DNA of 64,000 nucleotides, taken from contig SVEG01000018.1 of NCBI GenBank assembly GCA_015057505.1, forward strand, positions 1-64,000. Direction: 5' to 3'. This stretch comes from Lachnospiraceae bacterium. Its GTDB lineage: Bacteria > Bacillota > Clostridia > Lachnospirales > Lachnospiraceae. The notes below the pieces were generated by a model, which saw only the letters and a list, made by a program, of their open reading frames with translations, was not told the DNA's origin and did not search any database. The position numbers and the translations under genes were made by a program. Positions 1-7,641 of the stretch are shown in pieces (the stretch's first letter is position 1; each line of letters starts with the position of its first letter).

Positions 1-217
1 AACCTCTGGTGCATCGGTTGTCAACCAATGGCATGGCCGAGTAGCCAAGTTTGGACGGGATAAACGCTGAAGGCATCTAAGCGTGAAGCCCCCCTCAAGA
101 TGAGATATCCAAGTATTTATACGAGAGACCCCTTGAAGACGACGAGGTAGATAGGACAGAGGTGGAAGTGCAGTAATGCATGCAGCTGACTGTTACTAAT
201 AGGTCGAAAGCTTGACC
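1..217 (+). rRNA. 23S rRNA, 3' end (partial)
   Basis: This is the last ~217 nt of a large-subunit rRNA; the 5' part lies outside the window. It contains the conserved 3'-domain text around TTTGGACGGGATAAACGCTG and the terminal helix strand ending GGTCGAAAGCTTGACC, which pairs with the 23S 5' end. The exact end is inferred from that terminal helix and could be off by a few bases. Confidence 0.95.
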
Positions 218-399
218 AAATCAAACCGAAATTTATTGCGAAGCAAGAAATTTTGGTTAGCAAGAGACTAAGATTCCGGGTGGAGTCTTGGTTAGCTAGA
301 AGCGGATAGAACGGATGAAGATAGATTCAATGTGCAGTTTTGAAGGTATAACAGACCGAAATTCCGATAGGAATTTTGAGTCATACCTTTAGGAGATAA
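218..399 (+). other. Post-23S spacer without a 5S gene
   Basis: The 182 nt between 23S and the first tRNA contain no recognisable 5S rRNA: the usual 5S core (CACACC, then CGAACACAGAAGTTAAGC-like text) is absent. Near its end is a hairpin built from AAGGTAT (346-352) and ATACCTT (384-390), enclosing a smaller AAATTCC/GGAATTT stem. This may be an rRNA processing structure. Confidence 0.6.
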
Positions 400-472
400 T
401 CCTCCTTAGCTCAGTCGGTAGAGCATGCGGCTGTTAACCGCAGTGTCGTTGGTTCGAGTCCAACAGGGGGAG
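400..472 (+). tRNA. tRNA-Asn (GTT)
   Basis: Full cloverleaf of 73 nt. The acceptor stem is TCCTCCT (400-406) with AGGGGGA (465-471) and discriminator G472. The anticodon loop CTGTTAA carries GTT at 433-435, and the T-loop is GTTCGAGTC. CCA is not encoded. It is first of three tRNAs downstream of the rRNA operon. Confidence 0.95.
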
Positions 473-480
473 CTATGTAC

Positions 481-552
481 GGCTCCATGGTCAAGCGGTT
501 AAGACACCGCCCTTTCACGGCGGTAACAGGGGTTCAAATCCCCTTGGAGTCA
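481..552 (+). tRNA. tRNA-Glu (TTC)
   Basis: 72-nt cloverleaf. Acceptor GGCTCCA (481-487) pairs with TGGAGTC (545-551), with one G-T pair. The anticodon loop CTTTCAC holds TTC, inside a strong CCGCC/GGCGG-type stem. CCA is not encoded. It lies 8 nt after tRNA-Asn, so the two are very probably co-transcribed. Confidence 0.95.
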
Positions 553-608
553 TTTTGTGATAAAACCTTGATTTATGGAATATAATATAGTATAATACAG
601 TATGTTAT

Positions 609-679
609 GGCGCGATAGCCAAGTGGTAAGGCTCCGGTCTGCAACACCGTCATCACCGGTTCAAATCCGGTTCGCGCCT
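609..679 (+). tRNA. tRNA-Cys (GCA)
   Basis: 71-nt cloverleaf. Acceptor GGCGCGA (609-615) pairs with TCGCGCC (672-678), discriminator T679. The anticodon loop CTGCAAC carries GCA. CCA is not encoded. It is the last RNA gene before the terminator that closes the rRNA-tRNA transcript. Confidence 0.95.
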
Positions 680-684
680 CTTCA

Positions 685-718
685 AACCTCGAAAGTTAAT
701 TCTTTCGAGGTTTTTTTT
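685..718 (+). terminator. Terminator of the rRNA-tRNA operon
   Basis: Perfect 11-bp stem AACCTCGAAAG (685-695) / CTTTCGAGGTT (702-712), loop TTAATT, followed by an uninterrupted T run. It is a classic intrinsic terminator. Confidence 0.93.
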
Positions 719-835
719 ATGCAAAAATATATTATTGTGTGACCAACATCTAAGAAATGTTGTCTTTATATAGTAAGAAGCGATGTGCGGAGCAGTCATA
801 ATTTTTGATGAACTTATTGATATTATTTTATATGA

Positions 836-865
836 TTGTCAAGTGTTGATATTTTAGTTTATACT
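836..865 (+). promoter_or_regulatory. Putative sigmaA promoter for the ECF sigma locus
   Basis: TTGTCA (836-841) and TATACT (860-865) are separated by 18 bp, about 40 bp upstream of the first start codon. No clear ECF-type AAC motif was found, so autoregulation by the encoded sigma factor is not evident here. Confidence 0.5.
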
Positions 866-904
866 GAAGATATCTAAGATAATCGGATAAGGAAGGAGGA
901 TATT

Positions 905-1465
905 ATGGAAGATAAGGAAATTATCGAACTGTATTTTAAGCGCGATGAATCTGCGATAGATGAGACTGATGCTAAGTACGGAAAGCATTGCCTTTTTATC
1001 TCGTCAAATATACTTAATGATTTTCAGGATGCTGAGGAGTGCGTGAATGATACATATCTAAAAACATGGAATTCCATTCCTCCCGTTGTTCCGTTGAGTC
1101 TTATTGCATATCTCAGTAAGATTGTCAGGAATCTTTCGCTCAATCGTATAAAATCGCAAAACACCAAAAAACGCGGATGTGGCGAGTATGAGTATGTTTA
1201 TGAAGAACTATCAAATGTGATTTTATCGCAGGAAACAGTTGAAGAAGCATTTAATGAGATGTATTTGAGAGACTTGATAAATACATGGCTTGGGAAACTT
1301 ACCAAAGAGCAGAGAATGGTTTTTGTAGGGAGATATTGGTATTTTGAATCGGTAGATGCAATATCGTCTAAAATGAATTTTAAGACGAGTAAGACAAAAA
1401 TGATTTTAATGCGACTTAGGAACGATTTGAAAGAGTATTTGAGAAGCGAAGGTGTTCATGTATGA
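905..1465 (+). CDS. ECF-type RNA polymerase sigma factor
   Basis: A 186-aa sigma-70 family protein with the two-domain ECF layout. Region 2 spans about residues 15-85, with DAEECVNDTYLKTWN corresponding to the conserved region-2 helix. After a linker, region 4 spans about residues 125-180, with a helix-turn-helix around FESVDAISSKMNFKTSKTK. It would direct core RNA polymerase to a small regulon. The start has a strong RBS (AAGGAGG) 6 nt upstream. The stop overlaps the next start by 4 bp (ATGA), which implies translational coupling to the membrane protein that follows, the usual arrangement for a sigma/anti-sigma pair. The regulon and signal are unknown. Confidence 0.9.
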   Translation: MEDKEIIELYFKRDESAIDETDAKYGKHCLFISSNILNDFQDAEECVNDTYLKTWNSIPPVVPLSLIAYLSKIVRNLSLNRIKSQNTKKRGCGEYEYVYEELSNVILSQETVEEAFNEMYLRDLINTWLGKLTKEQRMVFVGRYWYFESVDAISSKMNFKTSKTKMILMRLRNDLKEYLRSEGVHV

Positions 1466-2118
1466 CGGTAGAACAGCTTATTTATTCAGTAAATGAGATT
1501 GATGATTGTTATATTAATGAATATGCAGAAGCAGCGTCGGTTAAAAAAAATAATAGTTTTTGGGTAGAAATTATAGGGTTTGCCTGCTTGGTTTTGGTAT
1601 TTTGTATTCCGGCTTTATTGATACCTAAGTCGGGGGCAGAGTATTTTGAGGTCGAGACACATTCATTTACAAGTTATGCTGAAATGTGTGAACTATTACC
1701 TGAAGGACATATTTTATCTAATATTCCGGATGCTAAAAGTGCCAGAATCAGAAGCGAAGGCGGATGCAAGGAAGCTGTAACGGATTTTTCAGAACTTGAG
1801 AATTATATTTATTTGCGCACATATGTAATATATGAGGACAGTGCCGTTAATATATCTTATACTAAGGATACTGAAAAAACGGCGGAAAGTGCGTTTAATT
1901 CATTTGTTTATGCCGATAAGGAAATAAATCGCACTATTATAAACGGAGTAGAAGTGTTGTATTGTTATTTGGATGGTACAGGCAATGGATTCATCAATAC
2001 ACCTTCATCACATTGGGTGGTACGTTTTTCGGTAGATAATGACTTGTATGAGCTTGAGTTGTATTCGTTTGACGAGGAAAGAATGCTTGACTATATAGGT
2101 AGAATTATGGAACAGTAA
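1462..2118 (+). CDS. Putative membrane-anchored anti-sigma factor
   Basis: 218 aa. A short cytoplasmic N-terminus (motif IDDCYINEYA at about residues 12-21) precedes one transmembrane helix (about 33-52, IIGFACLVLVFCIPALLI). The extracytoplasmic domain resembles the DUF4367-type domains found on anti-sigma factors of Clostridia. The 4-bp overlap with the sigma gene, the single membrane span and the acidic N-terminal motif together suggest it holds the sigma factor inactive at the membrane. That function is inferred from context; no canonical zinc HxxxCxxC anti-sigma motif is present. Confidence 0.65.
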   Translation: MTVEQLIYSVNEIDDCYINEYAEAASVKKNNSFWVEIIGFACLVLVFCIPALLIPKSGAEYFEVETHSFTSYAEMCELLPEGHILSNIPDAKSARIRSEGGCKEAVTDFSELENYIYLRTYVIYEDSAVNISYTKDTEKTAESAFNSFVYADKEINRTIINGVEVLYCYLDGTGNGFINTPSSHWVVRFSVDNDLYELELYSFDEERMLDYIGRIMEQ

Positions 2119-2140
2119 TATAGCAAAGGGGGTTACTGTT

Positions 2141-2548
2141 TTGAAAAAGAAAAGAATTATAGTTCTTTGTTTGTTGGCCATTGCAATTGTCTTGGAGCTT
2201 TTGCCTTATGGCGCTGTACTCATTTTTGGAAATCCTGACGGCACACGTAACAGAGAGACATTTTCATATTTCGACCTAAGACCATATGGATATGCGAACT
2301 TTGCACCGCTTATTACGGCAATACTTACTTCTGTACTTTTGTTTATGTTTGTTGTTTACATGTTTAACAATAATGCCGAATTGTATAAGAAGATTAAAGG
2401 AGTATCGATTGCCGCTGTAATTGTTTCATTCATGCCGTTGCTTCGTGGTCTTGAGAACTACTCCGTTACAGGATTTGCAATATCTGTTGTTTTGTTGGTG
2501 GTTTGTATTGTTTTGCAGTTGAAGGGATTCAACCGTTTATGCCGATGA
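2141..2548 (+). CDS. Small four-helix membrane protein, unknown function
   Basis: 135 aa with about four hydrophobic segments (roughly residues 5-28, 50-75, 85-105, 110-128). Short charged loops include the only longer one at NPDGTRNRETFSYFDLRP. The start is TTG, chosen because AAAGGGGG lies 8 nt upstream and the coding frame opens there. It sits between two genes whose N-termini are near copies of each other, so it belongs to the sigma-factor operon. I do not recognise a family; a sensor or accessory membrane partner is possible but unproven. Confidence 0.6.
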   Translation: MKKKRIIVLCLLAIAIVLELLPYGAVLIFGNPDGTRNRETFSYFDLRPYGYANFAPLITAILTSVLLFMFVVYMFNNNAELYKKIKGVSIAAVIVSFMPLLRGLENYSVTGFAISVVLLVVCIVLQLKGFNRLCR

Positions 2549-2587
2549 GGAAGCATGATTGACTATATGGAAAGAATTATGGAGTAG
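2544..2587 (+). pseudogene. Duplicated 3' relic of the anti-sigma gene
   Basis: Just after the four-helix protein, positions 2555-2587 read as the short peptide MIDYMERIME plus a stop. This matches the end of the 1462-2118 protein (MLDYIGRIMEQ), and the bases before it (GATGAGGAA) also match. It lacks a full reading frame. It looks like the remnant of a duplicated copy of the anti-sigma gene, left when the operon expanded. Confidence 0.6.
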
Positions 2588-2611
2588 CAACAGAAAAGAA
2601 GGTGTTTATAT

Positions 2612-3301
2612 ATGACTGTAGAGCAGTTAATTTATTCGGTGAATGATATTGATGATTGTTATATTAATGAATATGCAGGTGCGGAGCCGATTAAAAAGAG
2701 TAAGGTTAAAGGTTTATTGATAGTTAGTGCTATGATATGTTGTGCTGTTTTGATAATAATCCATGCCGTTAAAATTACAGAGGGAGATAACGATTATATT
2801 TTGCGTCAAAAATACCCGGTTATCACAGATTCCCAATATGCTTTGGATACTCCGGAATATGATTTTGAAGACAGAATAAAATATGCTCCGAACATAGCTA
2901 ATGTTAAGATTGTAGAACAATTGCCGGACTATACAGTTACTATTAACAATGGCCTTGCTAATATAAAAGAGATTGTTTTTTATCAATATAAAGCGATAGT
3001 TATAGAAGACATAGGGATGACAAATTTCGATGTAGATAGTGACAACACCATTACTATTTGTTTGCCATCAATCTTTAGTTCTTCATACCCTGCATTGTCA
3101 GAAGGGATGGAGATAATATGCTCTATAGAACCGGCATCAGGGCCGCATGTCGGTAAATATCTATTTTACGACAAAACTTTTTATTATGTTGATAGTGATA
3201 TTGCTTTGGCAGCATATGATAGTGATGACAGCATAGCCAGAATTAGTTGTAAAAAGAGCAAATTAATTGAGCAAATTGAAAATATCAGAAATAAAAATTG
3301 A
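2612..3301 (+). CDS. Anti-sigma-like membrane protein, paralogue N-terminus
   Basis: 229 aa. Residues 1-22 are almost identical to those of the 1462-2118 protein (shared IDDCYINEYA), so it likely contacts the same sigma factor. One transmembrane helix follows (about 33-52). The outer domain is different: it resembles the next gene product (shared patterns around residues 120-205, including a VIEDI/VIEDT strand and an AAYD near the end). The gene seems a mosaic of an anti-sigma cytoplasmic head and a different sensor domain. RBS AGAAGG lies upstream of the ATG. Confidence 0.6.
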   Translation: MTVEQLIYSVNDIDDCYINEYAGAEPIKKSKVKGLLIVSAMICCAVLIIIHAVKITEGDNDYILRQKYPVITDSQYALDTPEYDFEDRIKYAPNIANVKIVEQLPDYTVTINNGLANIKEIVFYQYKAIVIEDIGMTNFDVDSDNTITICLPSIFSSSYPALSEGMEIICSIEPASGPHVGKYLFYDKTFYYVDSDIALAAYDSDDSIARISCKKSKLIEQIENIRNKN

Positions 3302-3342
3302 TTGTTAAATTTAATCCTATATGATATTGCCGGGAGAACGGA

Positions 3343-3993
3343 ATGAAGAAAAAAGTTAAAAAATATTATGTAATTGTTCTAATGATCATTGTAGTTTTGG
3401 TTGCAGGTTGCGTATTCTTGGAAGAATGGATATCATCGGAGCAACGTTTATCAGAGAAACAGATAGCTGAGTTGCGCGAGCAATATCCTATATGCGGAAT
3501 TAATATTCCGGCTACAATATCAATGAGAAAATCCTCTTTAACAGAAACGAAGGAAATAGCAGAGTCGTTTGTGTACGGTAAAGTAGTGGGAGATATGTCA
3601 ACTTACTCTATTTCTGCTTCTGCCGGGAATGCTTCTTTAGATAACAAAAGAGAAGAAAATGAGTTGATTGATACATTTGATTTTTATGAGTACACTATAG
3701 CCGTTATTGAGGATACGGCCGGTAAATATGCAGAGGGTGAGCTGATAACCATTGCCGCCAATACAGCGTTTATTGATTTTAATCCTAAATTAATCGATGG
3801 TATGCAGGTGGTTGTGCCTGTTGTTGAAGATTCTGAAGTGGATGGCAGAAATTATTATACGGTGTTTGGAATGTATTATGTGACGGAAGAAAGATATGTG
3901 ATAGCAGCTTATGATGAAGAACAACTGAATGATTCCAAAGATGTATTTGGTGGAATTAAAGTTGATTCTTTAATGAAGAAACTTAAAAATTAA
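3343..3993 (+). CDS. Putative lipoprotein, paralogue of upstream outer domain
   Basis: 216 aa. An N-terminal hydrophobic segment ends in a lipobox-like VAGC (Cys23), so export and lipid anchoring are likely. The remainder resembles the outer domain of the preceding protein (VIEDT, GMQVVVPV, YYVTEERYVIAAYDEE). It carries no anti-sigma-type N-terminal motif, so it may be a target or signal-sensing partner of the sigma locus rather than an anti-sigma factor. It is the last gene before a strong terminator. Molecular function is unknown. Confidence 0.6.
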   Translation: MKKKVKKYYVIVLMIIVVLVAGCVFLEEWISSEQRLSEKQIAELREQYPICGINIPATISMRKSSLTETKEIAESFVYGKVVGDMSTYSISASAGNASLDNKREENELIDTFDFYEYTIAVIEDTAGKYAEGELITIAANTAFIDFNPKLIDGMQVVVPVVEDSEVDGRNYYTVFGMYYVTEERYVIAAYDEEQLNDSKDVFGGIKVDSLMKKLKN

Positions 3994-4000
3994 GCTTAAA

Positions 4001-4033
4001 AAGGCTTTGACACGAGTTGTCAAAGCCTTTTTT
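4001..4033. terminator. Terminator closing the sigma locus (probably bidirectional)
   Basis: 12-bp stem AAGGCTTTGACA (4001-4012) / TGTCAAAGCCTT (4018-4029) with loop CGAGT and a T run to 4033. The A-rich left flank lets it also serve the convergent gene ending at 4044. Confidence 0.88.
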
Positions 4034-4043
4034 GTGAAAATGT

Positions 4044-4256
4044 TTACTTGTTATCCTTATCGTCATCCTTAAGATTGTCAATAAATTTTAAATTCGCAAT
4101 AGCATATTGTAGTGCCAAGTTAATAATTTCGTTGCGTGAACGATTTGAGAGTGTTGCAATTTCATCATACTGTTTTTGTAATGATTCGTCGATGCGAATT
4201 GTCATAGTAACGGATTGGTCGGACTTTTTGGTTATAATAAAATCTTGTGAACTCAT
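4044..4256 (-). CDS. Ribbon-helix-helix DNA-binding protein
   Basis: 70 aa from the ATG at 4256, preferred over a GTG nine bases further out because AGGTGA sits just upstream of the ATG. It has a ribbon-helix-helix (CopG/Arc) layout: strand SVTMTIRIDESLQKQYDEI, then helices LSNRSRNEIINLALQYAI. It ends in an acidic lysine-rich tail. Such proteins bind DNA as dimers and often repress their own promoter. No toxin gene lies beside it. The AT-rich 4266-4379 region, with an imperfect inverted AACACA/TGTGTT repeat, is a plausible operator. Confidence 0.75.
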   Translation of the reverse strand: MSSQDFIITKKSDQSVTMTIRIDESLQKQYDEIATLSNRSRNEIINLALQYAIANLKFIDNLKDDDKDNK

Positions 4257-4379
4257 ATTTATCACCTCTATGACATTATAATATATTATTAAATATTAAT
4301 ATATAACACAAACATATTGACATATGTGTTATAATATGAATACAAAAAGAATACAGATTATGCAAAGCAAGGTGGGTGA

Positions 4380-4742
4380 ATGGTTATTTACGGACAATTG
4401 ATAGTTGAGATTAAGGTATCAAGGGTTGAGATACTAAGGCTTTTAAAAAAGATATATTTTGACAAAGTGTTGTCGAAGGAGCAGATGAACGCTTTATATA
4501 AGCTGTTGAGCGGAAAGGAAGCAGGTGAGCTTATTTCTGAAGATGGGGAATATAAGCTTGTTGTTACGCGTGATAAAAGGTTAAAAATATCTTTGCATAA
4601 TCAGTTTGATGTTGTAAAATATACTTATACGGTCGGAATCGGTTTTTTGTGGAGGAGAGGGCTTCAAGATGCCATGTGTGAGGCTGTTTTGGACATATGT
4701 TGCAGTGCACAGGTCATGAATGGATGGAATCCTAAGTCGTAG
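4380..4742 (+). CDS. Hypothetical protein, 120 aa
   Basis: A soluble 120-residue protein with no signal peptide and no family I recognise. An N-terminal amphipathic part (VEILRLLKKIYFDKVLSKEQMN) precedes a beta-rich middle and a Cys-containing C-terminus (AVLDICCSAQVMNG). The ATG directly follows AAGGTGGGTGA, a usable ribosome-binding site. It lies divergent from the ribbon-helix-helix gene across a 123-bp AT-rich gap, so that repressor could control it. Coding status rests on frame length and RBS only. Confidence 0.5.
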   Translation: MVIYGQLIVEIKVSRVEILRLLKKIYFDKVLSKEQMNALYKLLSGKEAGELISEDGEYKLVVTRDKRLKISLHNQFDVVKYTYTVGIGFLWRRGLQDAMCEAVLDICCSAQVMNGWNPKS

Positions 4743-4796
4743 GTGAGACGGATTTGGACCGGGTAAGGAATATATTATGACATGCGGAGGTTTGTT

Positions 4797-6755
4797 ATGT
4801 ATTTTGGTGTGGATTATTATCCGGAACATTGGCCGAGAGATGAATGGGAAGCACAGGCTGATTTAATGAAAGAAGGCAATTTTAATATTGTCAGAATGGG
4901 AGAATTTGCGTGGAAGATTTTTGAAAAGCAGGAAGGTAAGTTTGATTTTTCACTGCTTGATGATGCAATAGAGATTCTTGCAAAGAGAGGAATTAAGACA
5001 ATTCTTGGGACTCCGACAGCTGCACCGCCTAAGTGGCTTAATGATAATTATGATATTTTACAGAGGGACAAGTACGGTCGTAAGAAGGAATGGGGTAGCA
5101 GAAGAGAATGCTGCGCTAACAGTACCGATTATATAGAAAAGTCTCGTATTATTGTGGATGAGATGGCAAAGCATTATAAGGATAATTCTAATGTTGTGGC
5201 CTGGCAGATAGATAATGAGTTTGGTTGCCACGGAAGTACGCGTTGTTATTGTGAGCAGTGCAGAAGAGAGTTTGCGAGCTGGCTTAAGGAGAAATACGGT
5301 ACGATTGAGAATCTGAATGCTAAGTGGGGCTCTGTTTTCTGGAGTCTTGATTATGATTCTTTTGATGAGGTTATTCTTCCGGCATATAATGCGTGTGAGG
5401 GTACTTTCGGTGATTTGTGGTCGCATAATCCCGGGCTTGATTTGGAGTATCACCGTTTTTCATCTGATTCATGGGTTAAGTATCAGAAGATGCAGATTGA
5501 TATAATAAAGAAGTATACGGATGCGCCCGTGACTCATAATCTTATGGGACATTTTTCTGATATTGATTATTATGATCTTTCTAAGGATCTTGATTTTGTG
5601 TCATGGGACAATTATCCGGACAATCAGTGGGGAGGTTCGGATTATGAGTATGTTTCGATGGCGCACGAAATAATGCGTGGTGTTAAGGATAAGAACTTTG
5701 TGGTTATGGAGGAACAGTCAGGTCCTGCGGGTTGGGATGTTCTCGGTAGAACACCGAAGCCCGGACAATTAAGGCTTTGGACATATCAGTCGATTGCACA
5801 TGGTGCTGAGGGCATGGTTTATTTCAGATTTAGGACTGCGCTTTTTGGTATGGAGCAGTATTGGTACGGCGTACTTGACCACGATGGTGTGCCGCGCAGA
5901 AGATTTTATGAGCTTCAGCAGACGGGTAAAGAGTTGCAAGCGCTTGAGCAGTATATTGTTGGCGCCAAGAATAATTACGATGCGTTGCTTGTAAAGTCCT
6001 ATGACAATACGTGGGGACATGATATTAAGCGTCATAACCATAAATATAATTACGAAGGTCACCTTTATTCATATTATAAGGCGAACCGTCGCCACAATGT
6101 GGGCATGGCTGTATCAAGAGGCGATTATGAGAAATATAAGGCAGTTTACATGCCGGCATATAATATAGTAGAAGATGATGAGATTGCAAAGTTAGAAAAA
6201 TATGTTGAGAACGGCGGTGTGCTGGTGCTTACTTTCCGAAGTGGCACAAGAGATACATTTAACAGAGTTCGCTCACTTGCAGTTCCGGGAGTATTTGCAA
6301 AGCTTGCCGGTATTGAGGTTGAGGAATTTGATTCTTTGCGTGATACGGAAGTGGCGGTAACAGGAAGCTTTGAAGGAAAAGCAAGGCTTTGGTGCGACAT
6401 TATTAATCCTGTTACGGCAAAAACAATTTGTACTTATGACAGTGAGTATTATAAAGGTAAGGCTGCAGTTACGGTTAATTCCTACGGCAAAGGCAAGGTG
6501 TTCTATGTGGGCTGTGATTTGGATGATGCAGCGATGGAGAAGTTTGTAGAGTTGGTTTCTAAAGAGGCCGGAATTGAGATAATCAACGCACCTACAGGTG
6601 TTGAAGTGATTAAGAGAGGCGATTGTACGATTTTGCTTAATCATAATGCGGAAGCGGTAGATGTTAAAGGCTTGGCTGAAGGCAAGGCGCTTATCGGAGG
6701 TTCCGACTTTACAGGAAAGTTGGAAGCTTTTGGTGTGGAGTTTGTAGCTAAATAA
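4797..6755 (+). CDS. GH42 beta-galactosidase (first copy)
   Basis: 652 aa from the ATG at 4797, chosen over the in-frame ATG at 4782 because GGAGG lies 7 nt before it. The fold is a GH42 TIM barrel (about 1-380), then a trimerisation domain of flavodoxin-like type (~390-600) and a small C-terminal domain. The acid/base is Glu141 (DNEFG) and the probable nucleophile Glu305 (VVMEEQSG). Cys106, 144, 150, 152 and 155 fit the structural zinc site. There is no signal peptide, so it would hydrolyse imported beta-galactosides in the cytoplasm. It stands alone, far from the second GH42 at 60879. Confidence 0.92.
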   Translation: MYFGVDYYPEHWPRDEWEAQADLMKEGNFNIVRMGEFAWKIFEKQEGKFDFSLLDDAIEILAKRGIKTILGTPTAAPPKWLNDNYDILQRDKYGRKKEWGSRRECCANSTDYIEKSRIIVDEMAKHYKDNSNVVAWQIDNEFGCHGSTRCYCEQCRREFASWLKEKYGTIENLNAKWGSVFWSLDYDSFDEVILPAYNACEGTFGDLWSHNPGLDLEYHRFSSDSWVKYQKMQIDIIKKYTDAPVTHNLMGHFSDIDYYDLSKDLDFVSWDNYPDNQWGGSDYEYVSMAHEIMRGVKDKNFVVMEEQSGPAGWDVLGRTPKPGQLRLWTYQSIAHGAEGMVYFRFRTALFGMEQYWYGVLDHDGVPRRRFYELQQTGKELQALEQYIVGAKNNYDALLVKSYDNTWGHDIKRHNHKYNYEGHLYSYYKANRRHNVGMAVSRGDYEKYKAVYMPAYNIVEDDEIAKLEKYVENGGVLVLTFRSGTRDTFNRVRSLAVPGVFAKLAGIEVEEFDSLRDTEVAVTGSFEGKARLWCDIINPVTAKTICTYDSEYYKGKAAVTVNSYGKGKVFYVGCDLDDAAMEKFVELVSKEAGIEIINAPTGVEVIKRGDCTILLNHNAEAVDVKGLAEGKALIGGSDFTGKLEAFGVEFVAK

Positions 6756-6822
6756 AGTTGATTAGTACACTGAGGTCAGAGGGATAAAAACTATTTATAA
6801 AAGTATATGGGAGGAAAATGTA

Positions 6823-7035
6823 ATGAATGAAGAACTTAAGAGTATTTTAGAAAAATTTGCAGAGTCGGGCTGGGATTTGATTGACAATGTTTCAAAGGAA
6901 TATCTGCAAGGTGGTAGCACATCTGAAGAACTGATAAAAGCCATTAAGCTTGCTGATGAACAATGCGGTTCTTGTGGATGTGAGTTTGATCCACTCTACA
7001 AAAGAGCTTTGTTATTGTTAAATGCTAAAAAATAA
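6823..7035 (+). CDS. Small conserved-type protein with Cys cluster
   Basis: 70 aa, mostly helical, with a central CGSCGCEFD cluster (three Cys within five residues) that could bind metal. A good RBS (GGGAGG) precedes the ATG. It follows the GH42 gene by 67 bp and is closed by a hairpin. I do not recognise a function. Confidence 0.6.
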   Translation: MNEELKSILEKFAESGWDLIDNVSKEYLQGGSTSEELIKAIKLADEQCGSCGCEFDPLYKRALLLLNAKK

Positions 7036-7048
7036 ATACAAATGATTT

Positions 7049-7090
7049 AAAAGCCATTGTAGAGAATAAAAATCTGCAATGGCTTTTGTA
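7049..7090 (+). terminator. Hairpin, probable terminator
   Basis: 11-bp stem AAAAGCCATTG (7049-7059) / CAATGGCTTTT (7077-7087) with an 17-nt loop. The T run is short, so termination may be partial. It separates the small Cys protein from the rpmG promoter. Confidence 0.65.
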
Positions 7091-7128
7091 ATAAAGCATA
7101 TTCAAAACAAAGAACAATGAAAAAAATG

Positions 7129-7158
7129 TTGACATTGTCTATAGTACTATGGTATAGT
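7129..7158 (+). promoter_or_regulatory. sigmaA promoter of rpmG-secE-nusG
   Basis: TTGACA (7129-7134), 18-bp spacer, TATAGT (7153-7158). It lies about 80 bp upstream of rpmG, and a T-rich segment (GGGTCTTTTTTT) falls in the leader. Confidence 0.85.
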
Positions 7159-7237
7159 ATATGGGCAAGAGATTGGAAGGGTCTTTTTTTTATGCCAAAA
7201 AAGAAGGCCAAAATATGAAAAAGTGGAGGTGGAAGTT

Positions 7238-7387
7238 GTGCGAACAAAGATAACATTGGCTTGTACAGAATGTAAGCAGCGTAATTACAACACAACGAAG
7301 GATAAGAAAACTCATCCGGACAGAATGGAAACAAAGAAGTACTGCAGATTCTGTAAGACGCACACTATGCACAAAGAAACGAAGTAA
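7238..7387 (+). CDS. rpmG: 50S ribosomal protein L33
   Basis: 49 aa from a GTG start with GGAGGTGG seven bases upstream. It begins [17 protein letters not shown] and holds the zinc-binding form of L33: CTEC near the N-terminus and CRFC near the C-terminus. It is the first gene of the conserved rpmG-secE-nusG group, 27 bp before secE. The gene is short but unmistakable by sequence and position. Confidence 0.95.
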   Translation: MRTKITLACTECKQRNYNTTKDKKTHPDRMETKKYCRFCKTHTMHKETK

Positions 7388-7414
7388 TTACAATTTAGCA
7401 AAGGAGAGATATTT

Positions 7415-7621
7415 ATGGCAGACAATACCGTGAATGTTGAGAAGGCTCCGAAGAAGAGCTGGTGGAAAGGCTTAAAAGCCGAGTTTAAAAAGATTATCTG
7501 GCCGGATAAGAAGACCTTAACCAGAGAGACGATTGCAGTTGTAATTTTATCCGTTGTTATGTGCGTGATAATTTTCGTTGTTGACGCAATTATCAAATTC
7601 GGACTTGATGCGATATTATAA
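7415..7621 (+). CDS. secE: Preprotein translocase subunit SecE
   Basis: 68 aa, the short Gram-positive form. An amphipathic N-terminal helix contains the conserved WWKGLKAEFKKIIWPDKKTL segment that clamps SecY. One transmembrane helix follows (about 43-64). It is part of the SecYEG channel. The ATG has AAAGGAG upstream, and nusG starts 20 bp after its stop. Confidence 0.95.
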   Translation: MADNTVNVEKAPKKSWWKGLKAEFKKIIWPDKKTLTRETIAVVILSVVMCVIIFVVDAIIKFGLDAIL

Positions 7622-7641
7622 TTAAGGGCAAAGGTGATTAT

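Noticed and set aside
4317..4335. TTGACA followed by TATAAT as a promoter for the 4380 gene
   Set aside because: The two boxes are only 7 bp apart, far too close for sigmaA; at best one is part of another promoter or operator.
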